From positions 1 to 64,000 of the forward strand of contig NZ_FXTH01000015.1 of the NCBI RefSeq assembly GCF_900182555.1: DNA of 64,000 bases, in the 5' to 3' direction. Positions within the stretch are counted from its first letter, which is position 1, and each line of letters opens with the position of its first letter. Source of the stretch: Fodinibius sediminis. Its GTDB lineage: Bacteria > Bacteroidota > Rhodothermia > Balneolales > Balneolaceae. Positions 1 through 6,704 of the stretch are shown here, piece after piece. Both the position numbers and the translations under genes were made by a program. Below the pieces are notes generated by a model. It did no database searches. It had not been told where the DNA came from and saw only the letters and a list, made by a program, of their open reading frames with translations.

Positions 1-1
1 G

Positions 2-64
2 CAGCTAGCCATTCGATTTGGAGATCGGCTGCCACTGGACTTAACCCGTAACCCTGAAAAATAA
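2..64 (+). other. Possible C-terminal tail of a plus-strand gene entering from the left
   Basis: Frame 2 is open from the first base and ends at a TAA at 62-64, giving about 20 residues with a normal composition (ending in LTRNPEK). It would converge on the DUF6527 gene. The stretch is too short to recognise a family, and another frame also stays open for 16 codons, so it may be chance. If real, it belongs to the left part of the island or to the chromosome beyond it. Confidence 0.2.
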
Positions 65-116
65 ACAAACCGGACAGAGTTTAGTTTACACACCCAAATT
101 TTAAGATGAATCAGAA

Positions 117-524
117 TCATTGATTTACGACTGATGGATGTTGGCCAGTATTTTGGCACCACTTAACTACTCCATCTTTTACCCAAAAATGACTCTGGCA
201 TCCTTTATTCCTCCATACTGAAGGATGAAGGGTCGGCCTGCTATTTTTAGAAGTATTAAAAGTTCAATTGGGATTTTGTTCTTTTTTTAGCGGCAAAGTA
301 ATGACCTCATGACAGCCACAAGGGCATTCAAAAAGAGCCCAATACAGTTTGTCTTTATATTTTACAACTATAAACTCTTCAGTATTGACCGAACTTTTTT
401 GGGGAGTTGACTCAACAAATTTTATTGTTTGATAGTAAACATTCCTTGTGCTTTCGTCATCAAAAAGAAATGGTAAAACCCTTTTGATGAAACCGATAAG
501 CTTTTTTTTAAGCCAATTAAACAT
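117..524 (-). pseudogene. DUF6527 protein of a Ubl-conjugation operon, interrupted by an in-frame TGA
   Basis: This is the fourth gene of the ubiquitin-like operon. It starts at ATG 524 and overlaps the end of the JAMM-E1 gene by 8 bases. Codons 1-86 carry a basic, hydrophobic N-terminus and the motif CPCGCH (C67, C69, C71). Codon 87 is TGA (264-266). Reading on in the same frame for 48 codons, to a TGA at 117-119, restores the rest of the family pattern: HPSVW (from H100), CQSHF (from C109) and WC (122-123). In relatives as I remember them, a Trp stands where the stop is, so a TGG to TGA change is the simplest explanation. DUF6527 proteins accompany E1/E2/Ubl genes and, from memory, are metal-dependent peptidases or accessory factors (BubD) in Bub pathways. 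The 86-residue product would lack the second half of the metal and active-site motifs. A sequencing error or readthrough cannot be excluded. Confidence 0.8.
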
Positions 525-1977
525 TACTCGGGACTTTGCCTAATTGTGGAGTTTCCAGCCGATTTTTCCCTTCATCTTTAAGTAGTATAGTGCCTTCTTG
601 ACAATAGATGCACTCAGAATCTATCCTGGGCTTATTACTATGAATATCCATATGTACAAAATCAATCCAGATGTTGTCTTGCCTTAAATCCGAAGGTAAT
701 TTTCTAAATTGACTTATCAAATTCATTAATGTTGCAACAGCATTATTTGCGGTTGCACTCGTAAAAGGACCTATGCCCGGCGATTGTACGTCACTTCCAA
801 AGATATAGTAATCTTTTGCTAAGGTCTCGGAATCTAACTCTCTTAGCTCTGGATTTTCCTTTAACTTCTGTTCTCTATAAAGCTTCTGATTATTTACTAC
901 ATTTTGGCATCTTAAACACGCTCCCGACTCAGGTAATATACAACTGACTCGACCTTTCTGAGTTCTTAAACGAGGAATTCCGTTAGAGTCATCTTCTACA
1001 TTCCCAGACATCCCAGAGTCTATATATACTTGACCATAATAATACATCGCTTGATTTAGATAATCTCTGCTTTGAACACTATCTGTGCACCCAAATATGA
1101 TATCAGCACTGGATAAAGCATCTATAGCTTTTCCTGTTTCACCTAAGTATTCCGGTATTGCTTTCACAGTTACCTCTAAACCTAAATCTTCAATAAATGA
1201 AGATAATGCCTCAGCTTTATTTGAGGATATGTCCTTATTAACATAGCCCCTGACTCGATTCATATTAGTTTTATCTAGCTCATCACCATCAATAAGTATT
1301 AGTTCGCCAATCCCTGTTCTTGCTAATAGGGTTGCAACTGGTGAGCCCGTTCCACCTAAGCCTACCACTGCAACTCGGAGTGATTGAAGTTTTGCGTTAA
1401 ATGGCTTGCCAAATGCTGCTTCTTGACGTTTAAGATTTTTAGATGTTTGATTCGGCGTTTTAATTCCTTGAAGATCTACCTTGTCTGAAAGGATACCTAT
1501 ATGCCTTACCTTTTTAGCCTGGCTTGGTTGTTGGCCATGTCTGACTCTTCCAATCCATTGCCTATCAACCAGTACCAATGATACCAAATAAGAGCCTTCC
1601 CCATTGCAACCAGACAAACCATAAAGAATATTTTTCTCGTTAGTGTCATCTCTCGAAGAAAAATCTACAAATCCATCTGGATGATTGTGGACGAAACCTA
1701 ATTCCAGGTTTTCATTTTCACAACGGTAATATATTTCTGGAAATTGACGCATATTTATCTTCATATGCGTTTTTGAGCTCTCAATTATCCACTCCTCGGT
1801 CATCTTTATTATATCAACAGCAACGAACCTATCTGACTTTGGAAGATCCTTAATAGGTCTTGAAAACCGTCGGAATAAAATAATTGCACCCCGCTCATGT
1901 CCATGGGGATGTCCAGTTAACCAATCTTTAAGATCTTCTTCCTGCGAACCTAGTAAGGTTATTCTTGGGTTGTTCAT
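517..1977 (-). CDS. JAMM peptidase-E1 (ThiF-like) fusion of a bacterial ubiquitin-like conjugation system
   Basis: The 486-residue protein has two enzymes in one chain. Residues about 20-150 form a JAB/JAMM metalloprotease: E28, then H97-N-H99-P with S107 and D110, a perfect HxH-x7-SxxD zinc motif. JAMM enzymes trim Ubl precursors or remove Ubl from targets. Residues about 185-460 form an E1/ThiF adenylating domain: nucleotide loop GLGGTG at 206-211, D230 and D232, the conserved N..R ending at R241, C297-T-D299, and two zinc-type CxxC pairs (C354/C357 and C456/C459). An E1 activates the Ubl C-terminus with ATP. Its ATGA start overlaps the E2 stop, so translation is probably coupled. The gene is AT-rich compared with the chromosome to the right. 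The family match is clear from motifs. The target proteins and the biological role (phage defence is proposed for relatives) are inference. Confidence 0.9.
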   Translation of the reverse strand: MNNPRITLLGSQEEDLKDWLTGHPHGHERGAIILFRRFSRPIKDLPKSDRFVAVDIIKMTEEWIIESSKTHMKINMRQFPEIYYRCENENLELGFVHNHPDGFVDFSSRDDTNEKNILYGLSGCNGEGSYLVSLVLVDRQWIGRVRHGQQPSQAKKVRHIGILSDKVDLQGIKTPNQTSKNLKRQEAAFGKPFNAKLQSLRVAVVGLGGTGSPVATLLARTGIGELILIDGDELDKTNMNRVRGYVNKDISSNKAEALSSFIEDLGLEVTVKAIPEYLGETGKAIDALSSADIIFGCTDSVQSRDYLNQAMYYYGQVYIDSGMSGNVEDDSNGIPRLRTQKGRVSCILPESGACLRCQNVVNNQKLYREQKLKENPELRELDSETLAKDYYIFGSDVQSPGIGPFTSATANNAVATLMNLISQFRKLPSDLRQDNIWIDFVHMDIHSNKPRIDSECIYCQEGTILLKDEGKNRLETPQLGKVPSNV

Positions 1978-2393
1978 TGATTAGTATCTGGTTTGGTTAA
2001 AGCCCAAGTAATTCGATCAATAATTTTTTGAATATTATCTTCTTTTGGTTTCCAGGATTTGGGTTTATTCCAATGCCTTGACCATCGACAATATTCTTTA
2101 CCATCATAATGACGTGGATCAGTGCCATTTACATCAGAAGCTCTAGGAATGGCCTTGCCATCTGCTCTCTTTAAAACAGGATGTGTCCAAAACATGTTGT
2201 TACCCTGGGTATTATAGTTAGGTGGGATTTCTACTAAAACCTCCACCTCAGTCAGCGGGTCCCCGTCATGGACATATAATCCATCTTTTAAGGGGAAGTT
2301 TTTGAGAATTAAATACCTCTTGGACTCTTCTTCCTCATATTCTAATCCTGAACTCTCAAGAATTTCATAGTCTTCATCCAATAACAATGCCAT
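1974..2393 (-). CDS. E2-like protein (Prok-E2_E family)
   Basis: About 139 residues from ATG 2393; an in-frame GTG one codon earlier is possible. The upstream Ubl stop and this start share bases (TGATG) and the downstream start overlaps the stop (ATGA), so the three genes are coupled. Recognisable E2-fold pieces are the IPPNY strand-turn (about 57-61), a hydrophobic FWTHP segment (about 68-72) and the C-terminal block YCRWSRHW (about 101-108). This matches the bacterial E2 family found with Multi_ubiq proteins and JAMM-E1 fusions. The single cysteine (C102, or C103 from the GTG) is next to the WSRH motif and not in a canonical UBC active-site context, so whether the carrier residue is Cys or Ser/His is open. 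It would receive the Ubl from the E1 and pass it on. No separate E3 gene is seen. Confidence 0.85.
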   Translation of the reverse strand: MALLLDEDYEILESSGLEYEEEESKRYLILKNFPLKDGLYVHDGDPLTEVEVLVEIPPNYNTQGNNMFWTHPVLKRADGKAIPRASDVNGTDPRHYDGKEYCRWSRHWNKPKSWKPKEDNIQKIIDRITWALTKPDTNQ

Positions 2394-2632
2394 CACGAAC
2401 CAGGGGTTGAATCTGCAACTTGTGAGTAAAACTTCTCAATTCCGGGATCATCCAAATCTATCTTGTCGTCATCTTCTATTAATTCACCAGGTTCGCCGCG
2501 TCTTTTCAGAAATAAATCCATATTGTCAGGAATGCCTGGTGGTATTTCCCGTACTTCTTTTCCCGTGATATATTGCTTATCCCATTTATGGGGCTCATTT
2601 TCAATTTTAAACTGGAACTTGTCTTTAGACAT
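2393..2632 (-). CDS. Ubiquitin-like modifier (Multi_ubiq-type, single domain)
   Basis: The 79-residue protein is the first gene of the operon. It has the Multi_ubiq pattern: FKIENEPHKWDKQYITGKE, a central L-F-x-K-R-R-G segment, then DKIDLDDPGIEKF, which together predict one beta-grasp domain. The chain ends STPGS, a single glycine followed by serine, not the naked GG of ubiquitin. The glycine may become the reactive end after one residue is trimmed, possibly by the JAMM domain or DUF6527, or serine may be the true end; this is inference. The start follows a short AT-rich leader without a clear Shine-Dalgarno site. The gene precedes and overlaps the E2 gene. Confidence 0.85.
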   Translation of the reverse strand: MSKDKFQFKIENEPHKWDKQYITGKEVREIPPGIPDNMDLFLKRRGEPGELIEDDDKIDLDDPGIEKFYSQVADSTPGS

Positions 2633-2666
2633 AATACATCTGTTTTAATTAGATTTAATCGCTCAG

Positions 2667-2734
2667 AGATAGTTCCCTCTCGAAAAACTATCTGTGCATT
2701 AAACCTAAAGGGCAATGTGACAACATCCTGTCAC
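2667..2734. promoter_or_regulatory. Two perfect palindromes upstream of the Ubl operon
   Basis: The gap between the Ubl start (2632) and the next gene holds AGATAGTT (2667-2674) paired with AACTATCT (2686-2693), an 8-bp perfect inverted repeat with an 11-base spacer, and GTGACA (2717-2722) paired with TGTCAC (2729-2734), a 6-bp repeat with a 6-base spacer. Neither is followed by a T-run in either direction that would make a strong terminator. Their position suggests operator sites or a leader hairpin controlling the conjugation operon. The regulator is unknown. Confidence 0.4.
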
Positions 2735-2753
2735 CCCACTTGATTAGAAATTG

Positions 2754-3293
2754 TTAATAAAGAGAAGCTGAACAATTTACCGGCAAGGATTTAATCCCAA
2801 TCTGCTTCGCCACAAAATAGGTCGAATTTCCATCTATGATATCAAAAAGACCTTTTTCTTCTTCACTTGGTCTAATAGAAATAGGCTTTCGCCTAGGCAT
2901 TATCCCCTGATACGCTTGTCTCATGTAGATAAACCCATTGACAATGCCCTTCTGGCGCTTTCTTGTCAGCCGAAGCCAGCTGATAGGCACAATGGCCGTA
3001 GCTTTATTCATATCAAAGAAACAATCTAGCCGGTTGGGGTCCATGCAGAACATACGCTGGTAATTTTGGAGGTACGTCCCAACTTGTTCCATATTGATCC
3101 AACCAGTGAGAGGTACCTCTACTAGCTCATTATTAGTATAGCTGATTTGTATTAACTGACCTGTTTTATCTAAACATAGATACAGTTTATTGTAGTCATG
3201 ATACTGGCGGTTGATTTCATTGAGATGATCAGTGAAATTGTGCAACAAAGTAGATGGATTACTGGTATCGGCAGTTGCTTTCATATATACCAT
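2754..3293 (-). CDS. Uncharacterised protein with a C-terminal ParB/Srx-like nuclease-type domain
   Basis: 179 residues. The N-terminal 130 residues are unrecognised. Near the C-terminus, residues about 138-172 read like the core of ParB/sulfiredoxin-fold domains: a PISI strand, a short acidic loop, then FDIIDGNSTYF (150-160) with D154-G-N156, followed by VAKQIGIKSLPV. ParB-like domains bind nucleotides and act in partitioning, DNA modification or nicking. Only the core motif is visible, so the activity is uncertain. The gene abuts the upstream gene (TAG directly followed by ATG) and so is co-transcribed with it. Its stop is about 120 bases before the Ubl gene in the same orientation, so read-through into the conjugation operon is possible. 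Confidence 0.55.
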   Translation of the reverse strand: MVYMKATADTSNPSTLLHNFTDHLNEINRQYHDYNKLYLCLDKTGQLIQISYTNNELVEVPLTGWINMEQVGTYLQNYQRMFCMDPNRLDCFFDMNKATAIVPISWLRLTRKRQKGIVNGFIYMRQAYQGIMPRRKPISIRPSEEEKGLFDIIDGNSTYFVAKQIGIKSLPVNCSASLY

Positions 3294-3608
3294 CTATAGG
3301 TTTTCCTCCTGCGGATTATCCCTAATTAGCCTAATTATGTTATCCACTTCCGACTTTTTGCAAAGCTTAATAGCTTTTCGACCATTTTGGATGTTTCGAC
3401 CATAGCTTCGGACCGTCAACAGCTCGCGATATCCGCATCGATAGAAAGAGGTGCGGGAAATACGGCCGAGCTGCTCACACATATAACTGATCGCTTCTCC
3501 AATCGTCATGAAATCCTCGTTTTGGGAGGGGTTGTTTGGGACTGGAGAGAGCTGGTTTTCAGGATTTTCGAAATTAGACATAACCTTTCTTATTTTCTTA
3601 GACGCCAT
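3294..3608 (-). CDS. Small probable DNA-binding protein (helix-turn-helix)
   Basis: 104 residues, starting at ATG 3608; a second Met is 9 codons later. The central segment (about residues 32-75: MTIGEAISYMCEQLGRISR and what follows) resembles excisionase/MerR-type wHTH proteins, with a basic tail. It starts inside the TCTTAG repeat zone and is transcribed away from the AAA+ replication gene, so it may bind or regulate the repeats. It abuts the next gene without a gap. The family cannot be named. Confidence 0.5.
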   Translation of the reverse strand: MASKKIRKVMSNFENPENQLSPVPNNPSQNEDFMTIGEAISYMCEQLGRISRTSFYRCGYRELLTVRSYGRNIQNGRKAIKLCKKSEVDNIIRLIRDNPQEENL

Positions 3609-3641
3609 AGTTAAGTGTAGTAAAAACTGATAGTTAACCGC

Positions 3642-3721
3642 CTAAGAAATCGCCAAAGATTCATCTTAGATGTCTTAGGCCAATCTTAGAGTTCTTAGGC
3701 GCTTCTTAGGTGATTTCTTAG
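3642..3721. repeat. TCTTAG iteron-like array with AT-rich flank (candidate origin of the element)
   Basis: TCTTAG occurs at 3664, 3673, 3684, 3693, 3704 and 3716. The first five form a 20-base period of paired hexamers, e.g. TCTTAGATGTCTTAGGC then TCTTAGAGTTCTTAGGC. Inverted copies (CTAAGA) lie at 3642 and 3794, and another direct copy lies at 3596. From 3722 to about 3765 the sequence is almost pure A/T. Repeats plus an AT-rich tract just downstream of a replication-type AAA+ gene is the layout of iteron origins. An operator array for a regulator is the alternative. Confidence 0.6.
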
Positions 3722-3854
3722 ATATATTATTATTAACTAACTTATTATTTATTATATACTTACAGGGGGTTGTTTTGTGGTAGAAATGAGGATCTAAGAA
3801 AATAAGATGCTTTTTTATAATTCTTGGATAATCTCATATTTCCCAAAAAAACTC

Positions 3855-5993
3855 CTAAAATGGAGGTTCAATTTTTGAACCATTCATTACAATGTGTTCA
3901 TCCTTTTGTTTGGATTGTTGTTTCATCATGATCACCGCTTCTTCTCGTTTGCCAAAGGCCCGAAGCCAGGAGGGTGTTAAGTTTTTTCTGGGCAAGTGAT
4001 ACCCGTGTCGGTTTTCTTGGACAGTTCCTTTTACGGGATCTTCATAGCTGTAATAATTGGTTTTTGCCTTTCCGTGCAGGTCTAAGGCTTCTATTTCTTC
4101 ACGGACAATATCCTGACTGATATACTCGCGTCCTTTATTGTAATTGGTGTAAGCGTCCCAGATACCGCTCCAATACATGACGAGTCCATCTTTGCTGTTC
4201 CATCCATAGTAGCGTTTCGGCAGTTCCCCGTTATCATTCATGATCTCAATACTGGCCAAAAACTGTTGCAGAGGTGTTTGGTGGACTTCCTTTTCAGCTG
4301 AATTAGCTAAAAAAGTTACTCCGTAGCGGAATATTTCTGTGGATGTGCGATTCTCACGGAGCAGTTGTTGCATCTCCTGCCGATCTTCGGGGCTTACTGT
4401 ATGTTTGTTATCCTCCTCCAAGGATTGTTGAACAAATTCCGCGAATTCCACATCACTGGGCCGACAAACAAATAGATCCACCGTAATAAGGGCCGCCATA
4501 TTTTCAATTTGACGGTCTTTAATCTGGAACCGAACCCCTTCCTGGTCACTTCTCCGTTCTAACTCTTCCTCCACGGCTTCGGTCAGCAGGCGTTTGATCC
4601 AAAGCAGCTCATTTTTGAATAGCTTTCGATTGAAGTCATTAAACTTGTAGAGCAAAGACAGAAAGAGCTGCTGCATTTCCTTTTTATGATTATCAAACCA
4701 CCACAGGTTGTGAACTGAACCCCGTTTTTCTTTGGCATATTCAATCATGATACATCGCGACCGGAAGTGGTCTTCGGTCGGTTTGTAGTTTGAGATGAAC
4801 ATGAGCTGCGATCGTACGGGGCTCCAGGCGTTTTTAGATCGATCATGGGAGGCACTAACCCCACGTTGTCGCAACTCGTACCACATGTTAAATACCTGTG
4901 GCGTGATCTTGCCTTTGCCGGGGACAAACTCGTCCATGATCACGGGAATCTTACTGTGGTTGGCCAGTTTGTTTTCTGCGGACTTAAGCGTAGGATTGGA
5001 ATCTACATCTGTAAACGATTGCCCAAAGAAATTGAGCATAATTTGAGACAATTGTCCTTTACCCGTGGAGGGTTCTCCATACAGGTATAGAAAAACTACA
5101 TGTTTAAACACATCGTAGGTCTCGTCGAAAAACAGAAAGGAGAGCATATAGGAGAAAATAAGATAGCCCTCGGCCTTCTTCTCAGGTTGTTGCCCAGCAA
5201 TTAGTTCTCCGAATTTATCACGGACTGTGTCAGTAAAATACCGGAGCTCATTACCGGTAAAAAGCTGATGTTCGTCGTCGGTATGAAATCCATCCTTGGC
5301 TGGGAGCAAATCTAATAGTGGCGCCGGTTCAATCCGGCCAGGCTTCACGTAAAAGGTGGTGTCGGCAGCTACCATCGGGAACAGCCCGGAATCCGGATTT
5401 GGGGCGATGATATACTGGGGTTCCCTCAGGTGATCATTGGGGATGTTGATAAGTGCATTTCGGGTTAGGTAAAACTTGTAGCCGTGATGCTCGATAAATC
5501 CGTAATAATTGAACTCATACACCGTCTGGGGCTGCCACCGGTTACACAAGAAGCTCATAAAGAAGAGGATTTCATCATCGGATTTGAACCGGGCCGACTG
5601 GTAGGAATGCTTAAAGATCTGAATCTGGAATGCCTTCTTGGACAACAGGTCCTCCGGTTCCAGTACGAAGAGCTCGCTTTGAGTCAGGGTCCTCGACTCT
5701 GGGGTAAGCCAGCTCACCTGGCATTCGTAAAGCGTAGAATCCCATTTAAGGGTCTCGGGATTGTAGCGGATAATCTTGGAGTGGATTTCAATGTCGAAGG
5801 TACCGATTCGGCGGCTGGTGCCATCGGTTTCATTACGGTACCATCCAAAATCCAGTGGATCGGAGCTGTCGATATATTCAAACGGTTCTTTTTGCGTATC
5901 AGAAAGAGCAGATGGTTCAGAGTCATCTGGGCTGTTTCGAGTGTTAGATGATAGGAGCTTCAGAGAGCCTTCCCGGGTGTTGCTGCTGCTCAT
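3855..5993 (-). CDS. D5/SF3-like AAA+ replication ATPase of the mobile element
   Basis: 712 residues. Residues 1-290 have no clear family. A P-loop ATPase core follows: Walker A GEPSTGKG (306-313), Walker B VIMDEF (351-356, with D354-E355), sensor FISNY (399-403) and a likely arginine finger at R411/R413. A helical C-terminal region of about 270 residues follows, ending in basic and Lys/Gln-rich segments. This is the pattern of phage/plasmid D5-like or DUF5906-type primase-associated helicases used to start replication of mobile elements. No primase active site is recognisable in the N-terminus, though a divergent one cannot be excluded. It ends 130 bases before the TCTTAG array. The first 50 bases overlap the upstream small gene, so it is co-transcribed with it. 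Confidence 0.7.
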   Translation of the reverse strand: MSSSNTREGSLKLLSSNTRNSPDDSEPSALSDTQKEPFEYIDSSDPLDFGWYRNETDGTSRRIGTFDIEIHSKIIRYNPETLKWDSTLYECQVSWLTPESRTLTQSELFVLEPEDLLSKKAFQIQIFKHSYQSARFKSDDEILFFMSFLCNRWQPQTVYEFNYYGFIEHHGYKFYLTRNALINIPNDHLREPQYIIAPNPDSGLFPMVAADTTFYVKPGRIEPAPLLDLLPAKDGFHTDDEHQLFTGNELRYFTDTVRDKFGELIAGQQPEKKAEGYLIFSYMLSFLFFDETYDVFKHVVFLYLYGEPSTGKGQLSQIMLNFFGQSFTDVDSNPTLKSAENKLANHSKIPVIMDEFVPGKGKITPQVFNMWYELRQRGVSASHDRSKNAWSPVRSQLMFISNYKPTEDHFRSRCIMIEYAKEKRGSVHNLWWFDNHKKEMQQLFLSLLYKFNDFNRKLFKNELLWIKRLLTEAVEEELERRSDQEGVRFQIKDRQIENMAALITVDLFVCRPSDVEFAEFVQQSLEEDNKHTVSPEDRQEMQQLLRENRTSTEIFRYGVTFLANSAEKEVHQTPLQQFLASIEIMNDNGELPKRYYGWNSKDGLVMYWSGIWDAYTNYNKGREYISQDIVREEIEALDLHGKAKTNYYSYEDPVKGTVQENRHGYHLPRKNLTPSWLRAFGKREEAVIMMKQQSKQKDEHIVMNGSKIEPPF

Positions 5994-6201
5994 GTAGTTG
6001 TTGTTGAGATATTAAAATTTTGTGTTCGCTCACATAGCTGAGCTTGTAGAGATCATTTCCATACCCATGGATCACCCACAGATCGTAGCCTTCGACGATC
6101 TGTGTTTCGATGAGACGGACAGTTTCTTTGCAATGGATACCATCGCCGTTAAGAAATTCAATGGTATCCCCAAGGGTATAGCGGGTGCGTATAGTAGCCA
6201 T
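5944..6201 (-). CDS. Small hypothetical protein of the element
   Basis: 85 residues, unrecognised. The first 60 residues look like a small beta-barrel (alternating hydrophobics: DTIEFLNGDG, ETVRLIETQI, DLWVIHGYG). The tail is Gln/His-rich. It overlaps the AAA+ gene by 50 bases and follows the 6210-6509 gene by 8 bases, so it sits in the middle of a three-gene replication or early operon. The overlap is long, so either its stop or the next start could be misjudged. Confidence 0.5.
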   Translation of the reverse strand: MATIRTRYTLGDTIEFLNGDGIHCKETVRLIETQIVEGYDLWVIHGYGNDLYKLSYVSEHKILISQQQLHEQQQHPGRLSEAPII

Positions 6202-6209
6202 GGTATTTG

Positions 6210-6509
6210 TCAGGTAGATAATTGAATGCCTTTGGCCTTGCGAAGAGCGTCAATAGAAAGATCGAACTCATCGGTAAGCCGAGAGGTGAGCGTCTGCTCT
6301 GAAATCCCTAATGCCTGCTCCATGTTACACAAGCGCTGGTCTGAAATGTAGTATGGTTTTTTGAACCACTGCCGAAAAGTGTTAAGCTTTATCTGAGGGT
6401 ATACGGCCCTCCGAAACTCATCAATGGTGTCGTATTGATCGATTATCTGGCCTTTGATGATGCTTAGCCGTAGCCGGTTTATATCATATTTAGTTATAGC
6501 TGAGTACAC
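6210..6509 (-). CDS. Small hypothetical protein, probable DNA-binding early gene
   Basis: 99 residues from a GTG start at 6509. The helical region IKLNTFRQWFKKPYYISDQR (about residues 40-59) followed by a predicted helix resembles a helix-turn-helix, as in phage antirepressor or Cro-like proteins, but I cannot assign a family. It is transcribed divergently from the repressor at 6705 across a palindromic operator, the position where a lysogeny-control partner or first early gene would be expected. Confidence 0.5.
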   Translation of the reverse strand: MYSAITKYDINRLRLSIIKGQIIDQYDTIDEFRRAVYPQIKLNTFRQWFKKPYYISDQRLCNMEQALGISEQTLTSRLTDEFDLSIDALRKAKGIQLST

Positions 6510-6561
6510 TGAAAAATTCTCTTTTTAATAATGTTGGTTAGCAGTATTATAAGCGCGTTAT

Positions 6562-6582
6562 CGGTAAACATTACCGTTACCG
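6562..6582. promoter_or_regulatory. Operator between divergent repressor and early genes
   Basis: CGGTAA-ACA-TTACCG is a perfect inverted repeat (6562-6576), immediately followed by another TTACCG half-site (6577-6582). It lies in the 195-base gap between the GTG starts of the minus-strand early operon (6509) and the plus-strand repressor (6705). This is the expected binding site of the Cro/CI-type protein, by analogy with phage switches. Confidence 0.55.
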
Positions 6583-6704
6583 CAGGGCCTAATTTAGTGA
6601 CGCGAAAACAACGAAACAATATAAATATGTCGCGATTACAACATTATGCTATGAAGAGAGAATGCAAGTACGGCTAAAACAATCACTTAAGTAAGGACAA
6701 AAAA

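Noticed and set aside
1-250. Second att site (tRNA-Arg 3' end copy)
   Set aside because: No stretch of the tRNA 3' sequence is repeated here.
264-266. Selenocysteine at the DUF6527 TGA
   Set aside because: The expected residue is Trp, not Cys, and no SECIS-like hairpin stands out right after the codon.
3664-3721. CRISPR array
   Set aside because: The repeats are hexamers with 3-6 base gaps and no unique spacers of 30 bases; there are no cas genes.
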